Shown here: in pieces, positions 54,602-62,905 of the stretch
How the letters are laid out: each line of letters starts with the position of its first letter
Numbering within the stretch: the first letter of the stretch is position 1
Assembly (NCBI RefSeq): GCF_900172315.1
Contig: NZ_FWFV01000006.1
Span: 1 to 64,000, forward strand
DNA length: 64,000 nucleotides
Source of the DNA: Palleronia marisminoris
GTDB taxonomy: Bacteria; Pseudomonadota; Alphaproteobacteria; Rhodobacterales; Rhodobacteraceae
Reading direction: 5' to 3'
Notes under the pieces: generated by a model
Database searches by the model: none
Seen by the model: the letters and a program-made list of their open reading frames with translations, nothing else
Told to the model about the DNA's origin: nothing
Program-made: the position numbers and the translations under genes

Positions 54602-55333
54602 ATGTCCTCCATAGACCCCTCCGAAGTCGACAAGTTTTCCGCAATGGCGGCCGAGTGGTGGGATCCGAACGGAAAGTTCCGGCCGCTCCACCAGATGAAC
54701 CCGATCCGCCTGGACTACATCACCCGCCAGATCGCCGCCCAGTTCGGACGTGACCTGCGGGCGAAACGTCCGTTTGAAGGTCTTTCCCTCCTCGACATCG
54801 GCTGCGGCGGCGGATTGCTGGCCGAGCCGATGACCCGCCTCGGCGCCACCGTCACCGGGATCGACGCGTCCGAGCGCAACATTCCCGTCGCCCAGACCCA
54901 TGCCGAGGAACAGGGACTGACGATCGACTACCGCGCCGCCACGGCCGAGGCACTCGCCTCTGACGGGTCGACCTACGACGTCGTCCTCGCGATGGAGGTG
55001 ATCGAGCATGTCGCCAACCCGCCCGGCTTCGTGACCACCTGCGGATCGCTTCTGAAGTCCGACGGCCTGATGATCTGCTCCACCCTGAACCGCACGACGA
55101 AAAGCTTTGCGCTCGCCATCGTCGGGGCGGAATGGGTGCTGCGCTGGCTGCCCCGCGGCACGCATGACTGGGACCGCTTCGTCAAGCCCGACGAGATGAA
55201 GCAGATGATGGAAGGCGCGGGACTGGCCTGCGTGGACCGCACCGGAATGGTGTTCGACTCGCTGTCCTGGAAGTGGTCGCTCAGCGCGACGGATCTGTCG
55301 GTGAACTACGTGGGCGCCGCCGTCAAAAGCTGA
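54602..55333 (+). CDS. ubiG: Ubiquinone biosynthesis O-methyltransferase
   Basis: A SAM-dependent enzyme performing both O-methylations of the ubiquinone ring, 243 residues. The UbiG start [20 protein letters not shown] and NPIRLDYI are followed by motif [32 protein letters not shown] and the later [13 protein letters not shown] and [23 protein letters not shown] at 54602 is used. Its 3' end overlaps the convergent nitrilase-family gene by 11 bases. Confidence 0.96.
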   Translation: MSSIDPSEVDKFSAMAAEWWDPNGKFRPLHQMNPIRLDYITRQIAAQFGRDLRAKRPFEGLSLLDIGCGGGLLAEPMTRLGATVTGIDASERNIPVAQTHAEEQGLTIDYRAATAEALASDGSTYDVVLAMEVIEHVANPPGFVTTCGSLLKSDGLMICSTLNRTTKSFALAIVGAEWVLRWLPRGTHDWDRFVKPDEMKQMMEGAGLACVDRTGMVFDSLSWKWSLSATDLSVNYVGAAVKS

Positions 55334-56144
55334 AGTCCCGGTCGTGGGACAGGCTGGGCACGCGCTTTCGCGCCGCCTCGACCTGCGAAAGGTCGATGTC
55401 GAGGACCGCGATGCCCGGCTCGGTCCCCTGGTCCAGCAGCACCTCTCCCCATGGTGCGACGACCATCCCGTGCCCGTAAGTCTCGCGCGCGCGGCCTTGA
55501 CCGGCTTGGTGCCGGCCCGTCTGCGCCGGGGCGAGGACGAAGCAGCCCGTCTCAATGGCACGGGCGCGCAAAAGCGGCTCCCAATGCGCAGCACCCGTGA
55601 CCGGCGAGAAGGCAGCCGGCACCGTAAGGATATCCGCCCCTGCCTTAGCCAGCGCCCTGTAGAGATAGGCGAACCGCACATCATAGCAGACCGTCAGGCC
55701 GACACAGCCGAAGGGCGTCGTCGCCATCACGGCTCTCTCGCCAGGGCGGAAGCCGGAAGACTCGCGGTAGGTCTCGGTCTCCGAGACGTCCACGTCGAAC
55801 ATGTGGATCTTGTCGTAGCGTGCCGCGATCTCGCCATCCGGCGCGATCAGGAAAGACCGGTTGGCAAACCGCTCTTCCTCGGTCGCCAGCGCAAGCGAGC
55901 CGATCAGCAGCCAGACGCCCGCCCGCGACGCCTCGTCGCGCAGTGCGGCGAGGGTCGGATCATCGCCCTCGCGGCGCAGAACCTCGCGCTGCCGGGTGCG
56001 ACTGGCCGACACGCAGTTCGCGACCTCGGGCGTCAGGACGAATTCCGCGCCCTGCCCGGCTGCCTCGCGCACCGCGTCCCGGGCGGTCACCAGGTTCGCC
56101 GCCGGATCATCCGACGACGTCATCTGGACGAGACCGATCCTCAC
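55323..56144 (-). CDS. Carbon-nitrogen hydrolase (Nit2-like)
   Basis: A nitrilase-superfamily amidase of 273 residues. The catalytic triad is visible: Glu in [11 protein letters not shown], Lys in [14 protein letters not shown], and Cys in [19 protein letters not shown]. This order and the ending [11 protein letters not shown] match the Nit2 / omega-amidase or deaminated-glutathione amidase group. It begins with GTG at 56144, overlapping the glutaredoxin stop by four bases, and the coupling to glutaredoxin fits a role in glutathione repair, which remains inference. Confidence 0.88.
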   Translation of the reverse strand: MRIGLVQMTSSDDPAANLVTARDAVREAAGQGAEFVLTPEVANCVSASRTRQREVLRREGDDPTLAALRDEASRAGVWLLIGSLALATEEERFANRSFLIAPDGEIAARYDKIHMFDVDVSETETYRESSGFRPGERAVMATTPFGCVGLTVCYDVRFAYLYRALAKAGADILTVPAAFSPVTGAAHWEPLLRARAIETGCFVLAPAQTGRHQAGQGRARETYGHGMVVAPWGEVLLDQGTEPGIAVLDIDLSQVEAARKRVPSLSHDRDFSF

Positions 56145-56395
56145 GCAAGCAACCGATCGAGCTTTCCGTCCCGTTCGAGCTTGGCGAGGTCGTCGTAGCC
56201 GCCGACATGGGTGTCGTCGATGAAGATCTGCGGCACGGTCCGGCTGCCATTCGCCCGCTGGGTCATCTTCGCCCGCAGGTCGGGGTCGCGGGATACGTCG
56301 GTTTCCGAGAAGCTCACATCCTTCGACTTCAGCAAGCGTTTCGCGGCGTGGCAGTAGCCGCAAAGCGGCGTGGTGTAGATCTCGACGGTTGCCAT
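56141..56395 (-). CDS. grxC: Glutaredoxin 3
   Basis: A small dithiol oxidoreductase of 84 residues. The active site is CGYC in YTTPLCGYCHAAKRLLKSKD; glutathione-binding elements TVPQIFIDD and GGYDDLAKLERDG are conserved. The length is that of GrxC. It is translationally coupled to the downstream nitrilase-family gene (GTGA overlap) and lies 31 bases after the ComF gene. Confidence 0.95.
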   Translation of the reverse strand: MATVEIYTTPLCGYCHAAKRLLKSKDVSFSETDVSRDPDLRAKMTQRANGSRTVPQIFIDDTHVGGYDDLAKLERDGKLDRLLA

Positions 56396-56426
56396 GGGAT
56401 GTCCTCTTTCTGTGTTGCCACGAGAT

Positions 56427-57152
56427 CTAGGTCTCCTTCAGGACCCGTGCCAGTGCGAGAACCCGAACCTCCTGTGCGCTCGCGCCGATCAGGGCCTCCG
56501 TCGCGGCCGCAAGAGTGGCGCCCGACGTCATCACATCGTCGATCACGATGACGTTGCGGCCGGCGACGACGCCTCCGTGAGTGGGATGCGCGGCGATCAC
56601 GCCATCCAGCGCCTCGAAGCGGGCCGCCGGGCTCTTTCCGTCAAGAAGCGCGGTCTGGGACGTTCGGACCAGCGCACGGGGCGCGACCTCGGCCCCGGTC
56701 TGCCGGGCAATCGCACGGGCCAGAAGCGCCGCCTGGTTGTAGCGACGCTTGACGCGGCGGGTCCAGTGATTGGGCACGGGCACGAGCAAGGGCGCGTCGG
56801 GCCAGATCGCCCGCCCCGCCTCGGCCATCCAACGCGCTGCCGGCGCGACCAGATCCAGGCGGTCGCCATGCTTCAGACGCAGCAGCATGGTTCGCGCCGG
56901 CCCCTCGTAAGCGAGCGCCGACCGGCCCCGGGACCACGGCCGGCCGACCACGAGGCAATCGTCGCAGCGCAGATCGAGGGACGCATCCTCGCCCGGTAGC
57001 GGAGCGCCACACTGGTCGCAGACGCAGCCCTTCAGGAAGCGCGTCTTGCTCCAGCAGGCGCCGCAAAGCCCGCCCGCCGTCTCGGTCTCGGCATCGCAAA
57101 AGGCGCAGCCGGGCGGGTAGATTGCGTCCACCACCGATTGCCACAGACCCAT
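56427..57152 (-). CDS. ComF-family amidophosphoribosyltransferase-like protein
   Basis: A 241-residue protein with an N-terminal zinc-ribbon-like cluster (CAFCDAE, CGACW, CVCDQCGAPL, LRCDDC) and a C-terminal phosphoribosyltransferase domain with the PRPP loop NVIVIDDVMTSGATLAAATE. ComF proteins take part in DNA uptake in competent bacteria, but the family is kept in many non-competent ones and the reaction is unknown. The start is ATG at 57152, divergent from the methyltransferase-like gene with a 20-base gap. Confidence 0.92.
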   Translation of the reverse strand: MGLWQSVVDAIYPPGCAFCDAETETAGGLCGACWSKTRFLKGCVCDQCGAPLPGEDASLDLRCDDCLVVGRPWSRGRSALAYEGPARTMLLRLKHGDRLDLVAPAARWMAEAGRAIWPDAPLLVPVPNHWTRRVKRRYNQAALLARAIARQTGAEVAPRALVRTSQTALLDGKSPAARFEALDGVIAAHPTHGGVVAGRNVIVIDDVMTSGATLAAATEALIGASAQEVRVLALARVLKET

Positions 57153-57172
57153 CGCCCTCCTACCTCCGCTCC

Positions 57173-58012
57173 ATGACCAATGCTCCGCCGAGACTGACCG
57201 ACCGGGCCACCCTCGCCCGCAACCGTGCCCGCACCACGCCGGATGCCCTGTTCCTGCACGAGATTGCCGCCGACCAGATCGATGATCGCCTGCAAATGGT
57301 TAAGCGGAGCTTTCGGGACATCGCGATCGTCACCGGGCAGCCTGAATTCTGGGCCGCGCGATTTCCCGCGGCAACGGTCGTGGCAGATGACGAGACGCTC
57401 GATCTGCCTCGCGAGGCCTTCGACCTGGTGCTGCACGCCATGGCGCTGCATTGGGCCAACGATCCCGTGGGGCAGCTCGTGCAGGCGCGCCACGCACTTC
57501 GGCCGGACGGGCTGTGCCTGTCGGTGGCCTTCGGCGGCCAGACCCTTGCCGAACTGCGCGCCGTCCTGGCCGAGGCGGAAACACGCCTCATGGGCGGCCT
57601 GTCGCCCCGCGTGGCCCCGATGCTCGAGATTCGCGACGCCGGCAGCCTGCTGCAACGCGCCGGCCTCAACCTGCCCGTCGCGGATACCGAGAAGCTGACC
57701 GTCAGCTACGCCGACATGCTCGGTTTGCTGCGCGAACTGCGGCAGATGGGCGAAGCGAACGCGCTCGCCGCCCGCGATCGCCGCATCCCGCCCCGCACGC
57801 TGTTCGCCGAGGCTGCACGCCTTTACCACGACCGCTTCCCCGACGCGGACGATCCCGCCCGCATCCACGCGACGTTCGAGCTGGTTCACCTGTCGGGCTG
57901 GGCGCCGGACGGGAGCCAACCGAAACCGCTCCGCCCCGGTTCTGCCACGACCAGGCTGGCGGACGCCTTGGGAACAGGGAACCGCGACGATTCGCAGCGG
58001 GACCGAGATTGA
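57173..58012 (+). CDS. Methyltransferase-like protein (BioC/NDUFAF5-like) with a degenerate SAM site
   Basis: A 279-residue Rossmann-type protein. The order resembles BioC/NDUFAF5-like methyltransferases: FDLVLHAMALHWANDPVGQL, then ARHALRPDGLCLSVAFGGQT, then LAEAETRLMGGLSPRVAPML and LLRELRQMGEANAL. The usual glycine-rich motif I is not conserved: the corresponding strand reads RSFRDIAIVTGQPEFWAARF. It may therefore be inactive or bind differently, as is also reported for hydroxylase-type relatives. It may assist respiratory complex I assembly, as NDUFAF5 does, but that is conjecture. ATG at 57173 is used. Confidence 0.8.
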   Translation: MTNAPPRLTDRATLARNRARTTPDALFLHEIAADQIDDRLQMVKRSFRDIAIVTGQPEFWAARFPAATVVADDETLDLPREAFDLVLHAMALHWANDPVGQLVQARHALRPDGLCLSVAFGGQTLAELRAVLAEAETRLMGGLSPRVAPMLEIRDAGSLLQRAGLNLPVADTEKLTVSYADMLGLLRELRQMGEANALAARDRRIPPRTLFAEAARLYHDRFPDADDPARIHATFELVHLSGWAPDGSQPKPLRPGSATTRLADALGTGNRDDSQRDRD

Positions 58013-58068
58013 CAGTTTAGAGCAATTCTATATCCCGATCGAACGCGCGGATGTGAGGACCGACCACG

Positions 58069-59145
58069 ATGCTCGACACGAAGAACGCCGAACCCACCGC
58101 AAGAGACGCGGAACGTCCCGCCCATGCGGACAGTGATCACCCGAAGATCCCGCGTGCGAAGATCGGCGTGCTGCTCGCCAATCTCGGCACCCCGGACGGT
58201 TACGACTACTGGTCGATGCGCCGCTACCTGAACGAGTTCCTCTCGGACAAGCGGGTGATCGACTACTCGCCCTTCGTTTGGCAGCCCCTGCTGCAGGGCG
58301 TGATCCTGACGAAACGCCCCTTCTCGTCCGGCGCGGCCTACAAGTCGATCTGGAACAACGAGGCGGGCGAAAGCCCCCTCATGACGATCACCAAGGCGCA
58401 GACAGCGAAACTGCGCGAGCGGATGCAGGACCGCTTCGGCGGCGACGTCCGAATCGAGTTCTGCATGCGTTACGGCAACCCGTCGACCTTTACGAAGGTC
58501 GAGGAGATGATCCGCGACGGCTGCCAGAAGATCCTGTTCTTCCCCCTCTACCCGCAATACGCGGGCGCCACGACGGCGACCGCCAACGACCAGTTCTTCC
58601 GGGCGCTGATGAAGGCAAAGTGGCAGCCGGCGTCGCGCACCGTTCCGCCCTACTTCGACCGGCCAGACTATATCGACGCCCTCGCCCAATCGATCGAGCG
58701 GGCCTACGGCGCGCTCGAGACGAAGCCCGACATGCTGGTCTGCTCGTATCACGGGGTGCCGAAGCGCTACCTGATGGAGGGCGACCCCTACCATTGCCAG
58801 TGCCAGAAGACGACGCGCCTGCTGAAAGAGCGGCTGGGCTGGGACGACACGCAGATCACCACCACCTTCCAGAGCCGCTTCGGCCCCGAGGAATGGCTGC
58901 AGCCCTATACCGTGGAAGAGGTCGCGCGCCTTGCCGAGCGTGGGATCAAGAACATCGCGGTCTGCGCGCCCGCCTTCTCGGCGGACTGCATCGAGACGCT
59001 CGAAGAGATCAACGAGGAAATCCGCGAAAGCTTCGAGCATGCAGGTGGGGAGCGCTTCACCTACATTCCGTGCCTGAACGACGACGAGGCACATATCAGT
59101 GCGCTCGAGGCGACAATCACGGAGAATCTGGCCGGCTGGACCTGA
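58069..59145 (+). CDS. hemH: Ferrochelatase
   Basis: The last enzyme of heme synthesis, inserting iron into protoporphyrin IX, 358 residues. Motifs in order are VLLANLGTPDGYDYWSMRRY, the GESPLMTIT segment, MRYGNPS, ILFFPLYPQYAGATTATAND, the iron-binding His in CSYHGVPKRYLMEGDPYHCQ, and the late catalytic Glu in ADCIETLEEINEE. A 25-residue polar N-terminal extension is present. ATG is at 58069. It is followed directly by a strong terminator. Confidence 0.96.
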   Translation: MLDTKNAEPTARDAERPAHADSDHPKIPRAKIGVLLANLGTPDGYDYWSMRRYLNEFLSDKRVIDYSPFVWQPLLQGVILTKRPFSSGAAYKSIWNNEAGESPLMTITKAQTAKLRERMQDRFGGDVRIEFCMRYGNPSTFTKVEEMIRDGCQKILFFPLYPQYAGATTATANDQFFRALMKAKWQPASRTVPPYFDRPDYIDALAQSIERAYGALETKPDMLVCSYHGVPKRYLMEGDPYHCQCQKTTRLLKERLGWDDTQITTTFQSRFGPEEWLQPYTVEEVARLAERGIKNIAVCAPAFSADCIETLEEINEEIRESFEHAGGERFTYIPCLNDDEAHISALEATITENLAGWT

Positions 59146-59170
59146 GCCGATCCAACCTGCGGACATAGAA

Positions 59171-59201
59171 AAAGGCGGCCGGGAAACCGGCCGCCTTTCT
59201 T
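59171..59201. terminator. Strong intrinsic terminator between hemH and the small exported protein
   Basis: A perfect 12-bp stem (AAAGGCGGCCGG with CCGGCCGCCTTT) has a GAAA tetraloop and T-rich sequence on one side and A-rich on the other, so it can serve both convergent genes. Confidence 0.92.
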
Positions 59202-59219
59202 AAGGAATCTGCCGTGAAA

Positions 59220-59408
59220 TTAGTCCGAAACGGCCACGGCGGCCACGACAGCCAGCAGCAGAAGCGGGATCACGATGCCGGCCGACGAGGACGACGACTC
59301 TTCGACAACCACGGCGGGCTCCATGACGGGCGCGACGGGCGCCATGCCACCGGCGAACGCGGAGGTCGAGGCAACGGAAAGAGCAGCGGCGAGAGCGATT
59401 TTCTTCAT
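59220..59408 (-). CDS. Small exported protein with C-terminal membrane helix
   Basis: A 62-residue protein with a signal peptide (MKKIALAAALSVASTSAFAG), an acidic serine-rich linker (EPAVVVEESSSSSAG) and a C-terminal hydrophobic helix (IVIPLLLLAVVAAVAVS). Similar miniature proteins occur next to hemH in Rhodobacterales, to my recollection, but no function is known. ATG at 59408 is preceded by GGAG. The structure suggests a membrane-anchored periplasmic peptide. Confidence 0.75.
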   Translation of the reverse strand: MKKIALAAALSVASTSAFAGGMAPVAPVMEPAVVVEESSSSSAGIVIPLLLLAVVAAVAVSD

Positions 59409-59556
59409 TTCATTACTCCAGTTTGGCCTGGTGCCTAGAGTTCAGTGAGGCGGCAGCAGGCACCCATAGACTGTACCTCGACTGCGGTAATAAGCCATCA
59501 GTCACATCACGCAAATGCCACTGCAGCGTGAAGAGTTCCCCCCGCACCGGAATCTG

Positions 59557-60153
59557 TCAAATAAGCAACACCTGCGTGCCCGACCCGGTGAGGCTGAAGA
59601 GTTCCGCAATATGCTCGTTATACAGCCCGATGCAGCCGTTCGACGAACGGCGGCCGATCTTCCGCGTGTCCTGCGTTCCGTGGATGCGGTAATATTGCCA
59701 GCTCAGGTACAATGCGTGTGTCCCGAGAGGATTGTCCGGGCCCGGTCCGATGAAATCCGGCCATTCTGGGTTCCGCTGTTTCATCTCGGGCGTCGGCGCC
59801 CAGCTTGGTCCTTCGACCTTTCGGATCACCTCGGTCCGGCCGCGCCGGGTGAGATCGTCGGTCTGCGGGACGGAGGTGGGATAGAGCTTGTAGATCGAGC
59901 CGTCGTCGTTCCAGAAATGCAACGCACGCGAAGAGATGTCGCACAGGATGGCGCCGTTGGTCAGCGTCTCGAAATAGGGCTGCCATTCGAGGGTGCGGAA
60001 GCTCGACACATTGCGCCGGGTCGCGTCGGTCACTGGCGCGCTGAACTCGGTCGAATTGCTCTGCTGCGCGATGGCCGGCGCCGACAACAGTGTAGCCGCC
60101 GCTCCGCCGACAAACGCGCGACGGCTGACGCCGCCGGAAAACTTGGTGGTCAT
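59557..60153 (-). CDS. Tat-exported L,D-transpeptidase (YkuD)
   Basis: A periplasmic peptidoglycan cross-linking enzyme of 198 residues. The N-terminus has a twin-arginine signal (VSRRAFVGGAAATLLSAPAI). The catalytic YkuD motif is YRIHGTQDTRKIGRRSSNGC, with His and Cys in the expected spacing, followed by IGLYNEHIAELF. Substrates would be meso-diaminopimelate-containing stem peptides, forming 3-3 links or attaching proteins. It stands alone; a promoter is not evident. Confidence 0.92.
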   Translation of the reverse strand: MTTKFSGGVSRRAFVGGAAATLLSAPAIAQQSNSTEFSAPVTDATRRNVSSFRTLEWQPYFETLTNGAILCDISSRALHFWNDDGSIYKLYPTSVPQTDDLTRRGRTEVIRKVEGPSWAPTPEMKQRNPEWPDFIGPGPDNPLGTHALYLSWQYYRIHGTQDTRKIGRRSSNGCIGLYNEHIAELFSLTGSGTQVLLI

Positions 60154-60316
60154 TGTTACCGCCTCAAACTCGAAAAATGGGTGCCGGTCTTGTTTTCGCC
60201 GAACATATAGCGCGCGCCGGACCGGCGCAATTCACGCTGGCGTCAATCCGCCAAGGGTCAATTGCCATGATGCACTGTAGGCGCTAAGGCCGGGCTGGTC
60301 CGACCGGAGATCGTCG

Positions 60317-60892
60317 ATGAAGTTCGCCCCACTTGCGACCGCTGCCCTTTGCCTGTCCCTCGCCGCCTGCGCGGCGCCGCCCCCGGTGGCGCAAGTCGGC
60401 CCGGACGGGCGGCCCTTGCCGCAGCTCTACAGCGTTTCGGCGCAAGGTGACGACGTGGTGCAGCTGCGTTTTCTCGACGGGTTGAACGCGCTGCGCCAGG
60501 CGGCGGGGGCGCCGTCCCTGTCGCTGAACTCGGAGCTGACGGCCGCCGCGGCGACCCACTCGCGCGACATGAGCATACAGAATCGGCCTTGGCATTTTGG
60601 ATCCGACGGCTCTTCGCCGCTCGATCGCGCGGACCGCGTGGGCTACTCAGGACGCGTGCTCGGCCAGAACATCTCCGAGACCTACGAAACCGAGCTCGAG
60701 ACGCTCGCCGCCTGGATGGAGACGCCCGAGACGCGCCAGATCGTCGTCGACCCCCTCGCGCGCGATCTGGGCTTCGCGTGGCACCAGGAGGCCAATGGCA
60801 AGATCTGGTGGACGATGGTCACCGGAACACGGGAACAATCCGCGATCCGGCAGACCCAGGGGGTGATCGTCGCCCCGCCGACCGGCCGCTAA
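60317..60892 (+). CDS. CAP-domain lipoprotein
   Basis: A 191-residue lipoprotein with lipobox LAAC (Cys18) and an SCP/CAP fold: FLDGLNALRQAAGAPSLSLN, LTAAAATHSRDMSIQNRPWH, GQNISETYETELETLAAWME, and the C-terminal LGFAWHQEANGKIWWTMVTG. Bacterial CAP proteins are envelope-associated and of unknown reaction. The start ATG at 60317 overlaps no other gene; the end overlaps the convergent L,D-transpeptidase by four bases. Confidence 0.88.
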   Translation: MKFAPLATAALCLSLAACAAPPPVAQVGPDGRPLPQLYSVSAQGDDVVQLRFLDGLNALRQAAGAPSLSLNSELTAAAATHSRDMSIQNRPWHFGSDGSSPLDRADRVGYSGRVLGQNISETYETELETLAAWMETPETRQIVVDPLARDLGFAWHQEANGKIWWTMVTGTREQSAIRQTQGVIVAPPTGR

Positions 60893-61599
60893 CCGGCGGC
60901 CGCTTCCGTCACGGGCAGCTGCGTCGCCGGGACGGCCGGCATTGGCGTCGCCGGTGTGACTACCGTCGTATCCGCCGCGACGGGTGCGACCGCCGTCGTA
61001 CCAGTGACGGGTACCGCCGGCGCCACGACGGTCGTGCTGCCAGCCTTCTTCGCCTGACGGCGGAGGGCGCGCAGCTCGGCCTTCATGTGTGCCCGCGAGG
61101 GATAGATCGAGATCGGCGTCCCGTCGCGCACCATGGCATAGATCCTTTCGATCTCGTCATCCGTCACCGCGAGGCAGCCGAACGTCCAGTCATCCGGCGC
61201 GTCCTCCCAATATGTCGGTCCACGGCCGTGGATGAAGATGTCTCCGCCCGGCTCCTTTCCGAGCGCCTCCGCCCGCGCGACATCGATCTCGTTCGGATAC
61301 GAGATGCCGATGGACAGGTGGAATCGGCTGTTCGGATTGCGCCGGTCGATCAGGTAGTGCCCTTCGGGCGTGCGACCGTCTCCCTCGATTTCCTTATGCC
61401 CGTCGGGTGAGAAGCCGAGGCCGATGTCGTAGTCGGCCAACACCTCGTCGTCGTGCATCAGGAACAGCTTGCGCTCGTCCTTGAAGACCAGCACCCGCGT
61501 CACTTCGGGGCCGTCATAGGACTGGAACTTGCTTTTTCCGCCACACGCCGCAAGCGCGGCCAGGACGGTCAGCATCAGGATTGCCCGGATCATTTTCAT
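60889..61599 (-). CDS. L,D-transpeptidase lipoprotein (YkuD)
   Basis: A second YkuD enzyme, 236 residues, as a lipoprotein (lipobox LAAC, Cys19). The catalytic domain (about 30-175) has DIFIHGRGPTYWEDAPDDWT followed by FGCLAV, holding the catalytic His and Cys. The C-terminal 50 residues are a low-complexity alanine-, valine- and threonine-rich tail (TTVVAPAVPVTGTTAVAPVA), perhaps a wall-spanning linker. ATG at 61599 or 61593 could be used. Confidence 0.9.
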   Translation of the reverse strand: MKMIRAILMLTVLAALAACGGKSKFQSYDGPEVTRVLVFKDERKLFLMHDDEVLADYDIGLGFSPDGHKEIEGDGRTPEGHYLIDRRNPNSRFHLSIGISYPNEIDVARAEALGKEPGGDIFIHGRGPTYWEDAPDDWTFGCLAVTDDEIERIYAMVRDGTPISIYPSRAHMKAELRALRRQAKKAGSTTVVAPAVPVTGTTAVAPVAADTTVVTPATPMPAVPATQLPVTEAAAG

Positions 61600-61702
61600 T
61601 GGTCTCGCTCGCCTCTGGGTCTTTCTTGCCCTTTACCGTGCCCGCCATAACCCCGGAACCGGGGGGCTGGCCATCACGAGTTTGAGAGGCGGAAAAGTGC
61701 CG

Positions 61703-62905
61703 TCAAGAGCGTTGAAACGCTGCCGCAACCTCGACATGCGGAGACCAGCGGAACTGGTCCACCACCCGGATCCAGTCCAGCCGATAGCCGCCGCCGATCA
61801 GGATCTCGGCGTCGCGGGCGAATGAGAGAGGGTTGCACGAGATCCCGGCGACACGCGGCACGTCCGATTCCGCAAGCTCGCGGCACTGCGCCTCAGCCCC
61901 CGCGCGGGGCGGGTCGATCACTAGCCCATCGAAGCGAGACAGCTCGGCCGCGGCAAGCGGATCGCGGAACAGGTCGCGCCTCTCGGTCGTCAGCTTGCGG
62001 TGACCCTTAGTATGGCGCCAGGCGGCCGCGGCGGCCTCGAGAAGGTCGGGATCGCCCTCGACCGCGTGAACCTCGGCGCGCCTCGAGATCGGCAGGGCAA
62101 AGGTTCCGCAGCCCGAGAACAGATCGGCCACCCGCCCCGCCTGGCCCAGCGCCTTCGATACGCAGGCCAGAAGCGCCGATTCGCCGTGCCGCGTGGCCTG
62201 CAGGAACCCGCCCGGCGGCGGTTCGGCCAGCACACCCGCGAACGAGACGGAAGCGGCCCGCGAGCGGGCGACGAGCTCGCCATTCACGGTAAGGCGCGCC
62301 AGATCGGCCTCCGCCGCGATGCCCGTGAGGTCAGTCAGTGCAGCCTGCGACGGGTCCGGGCCGCCCCGCACCGCCACGTCCAGCCCGTTCCTGCCGGCGA
62401 TCACCGTCAGCGACAGCTCGGTCCGTGCGGACCCCGCGGCCCTGGCAATGCGGGCGAGCACCGGCAGGGCGCCTTCGATCTCGGGCACGAGGACCCGGCA
62501 GCCAGTCACGTCGACCAGCTCGTGCGAACGTCGGCCGTGGAAGCCGACCGTGCCGCCCTTGGCGGAAAGGACCGCGCGCCGCCGCGACCGGGCCGAGGAC
62601 GTGGCGACCCCCACGATCGGCGCAGGCAGCCCCCGCGCCTCGAGCGCCTGACGCACGATTCCGACCTTCCAGCGGCCGACGAAGGCGTCGTCGGCATGCA
62701 TCAGATCGCAGCCGCCACAGGCATCGTAGTTCGGGCACTCTGGTTTCACCCGATCCCGCGAAGGCTCGATCACCGTCGGGGCCGCCATCCGGTCGCCCGT
62801 CACTTCGCCTTCGACCAGCTCGCCGGGCAGGGTCCGCGGTGCAAAGATCGGGCCCGGCGCGATCCCGTCGCCGCGATGGCCCAGCCGCTCGATCCTCAGC
62901 TGCAT
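61703..62905 (-). CDS. RlmD/RumA-type 23S rRNA (uracil-5-)-methyltransferase
   Basis: A 400-residue class I methyltransferase with a 4Fe-4S motif (CPNYDACGGCDLMH, about residues 57-70), SAM motif VADLFSGCGTFALPISRRAE, VIDPPRAG and the catalytic cysteine in ISCNPLSFARD. A TRAM-like N-terminal region (IERLGHRGDGIAPGPIFAPR) is present. The reaction is probably m5U formation in 23S rRNA, but the exact position cannot be told from sequence. The start ATG at 62905 is immediately adjacent to the stop of the ABC gene. Confidence 0.88.
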   Translation of the reverse strand: MQLRIERLGHRGDGIAPGPIFAPRTLPGELVEGEVTGDRMAAPTVIEPSRDRVKPECPNYDACGGCDLMHADDAFVGRWKVGIVRQALEARGLPAPIVGVATSSARSRRRAVLSAKGGTVGFHGRRSHELVDVTGCRVLVPEIEGALPVLARIARAAGSARTELSLTVIAGRNGLDVAVRGGPDPSQAALTDLTGIAAEADLARLTVNGELVARSRAASVSFAGVLAEPPPGGFLQATRHGESALLACVSKALGQAGRVADLFSGCGTFALPISRRAEVHAVEGDPDLLEAAAAAWRHTKGHRKLTTERRDLFRDPLAAAELSRFDGLVIDPPRAGAEAQCRELAESDVPRVAGISCNPLSFARDAEILIGGGYRLDWIRVVDQFRWSPHVEVAAAFQRS

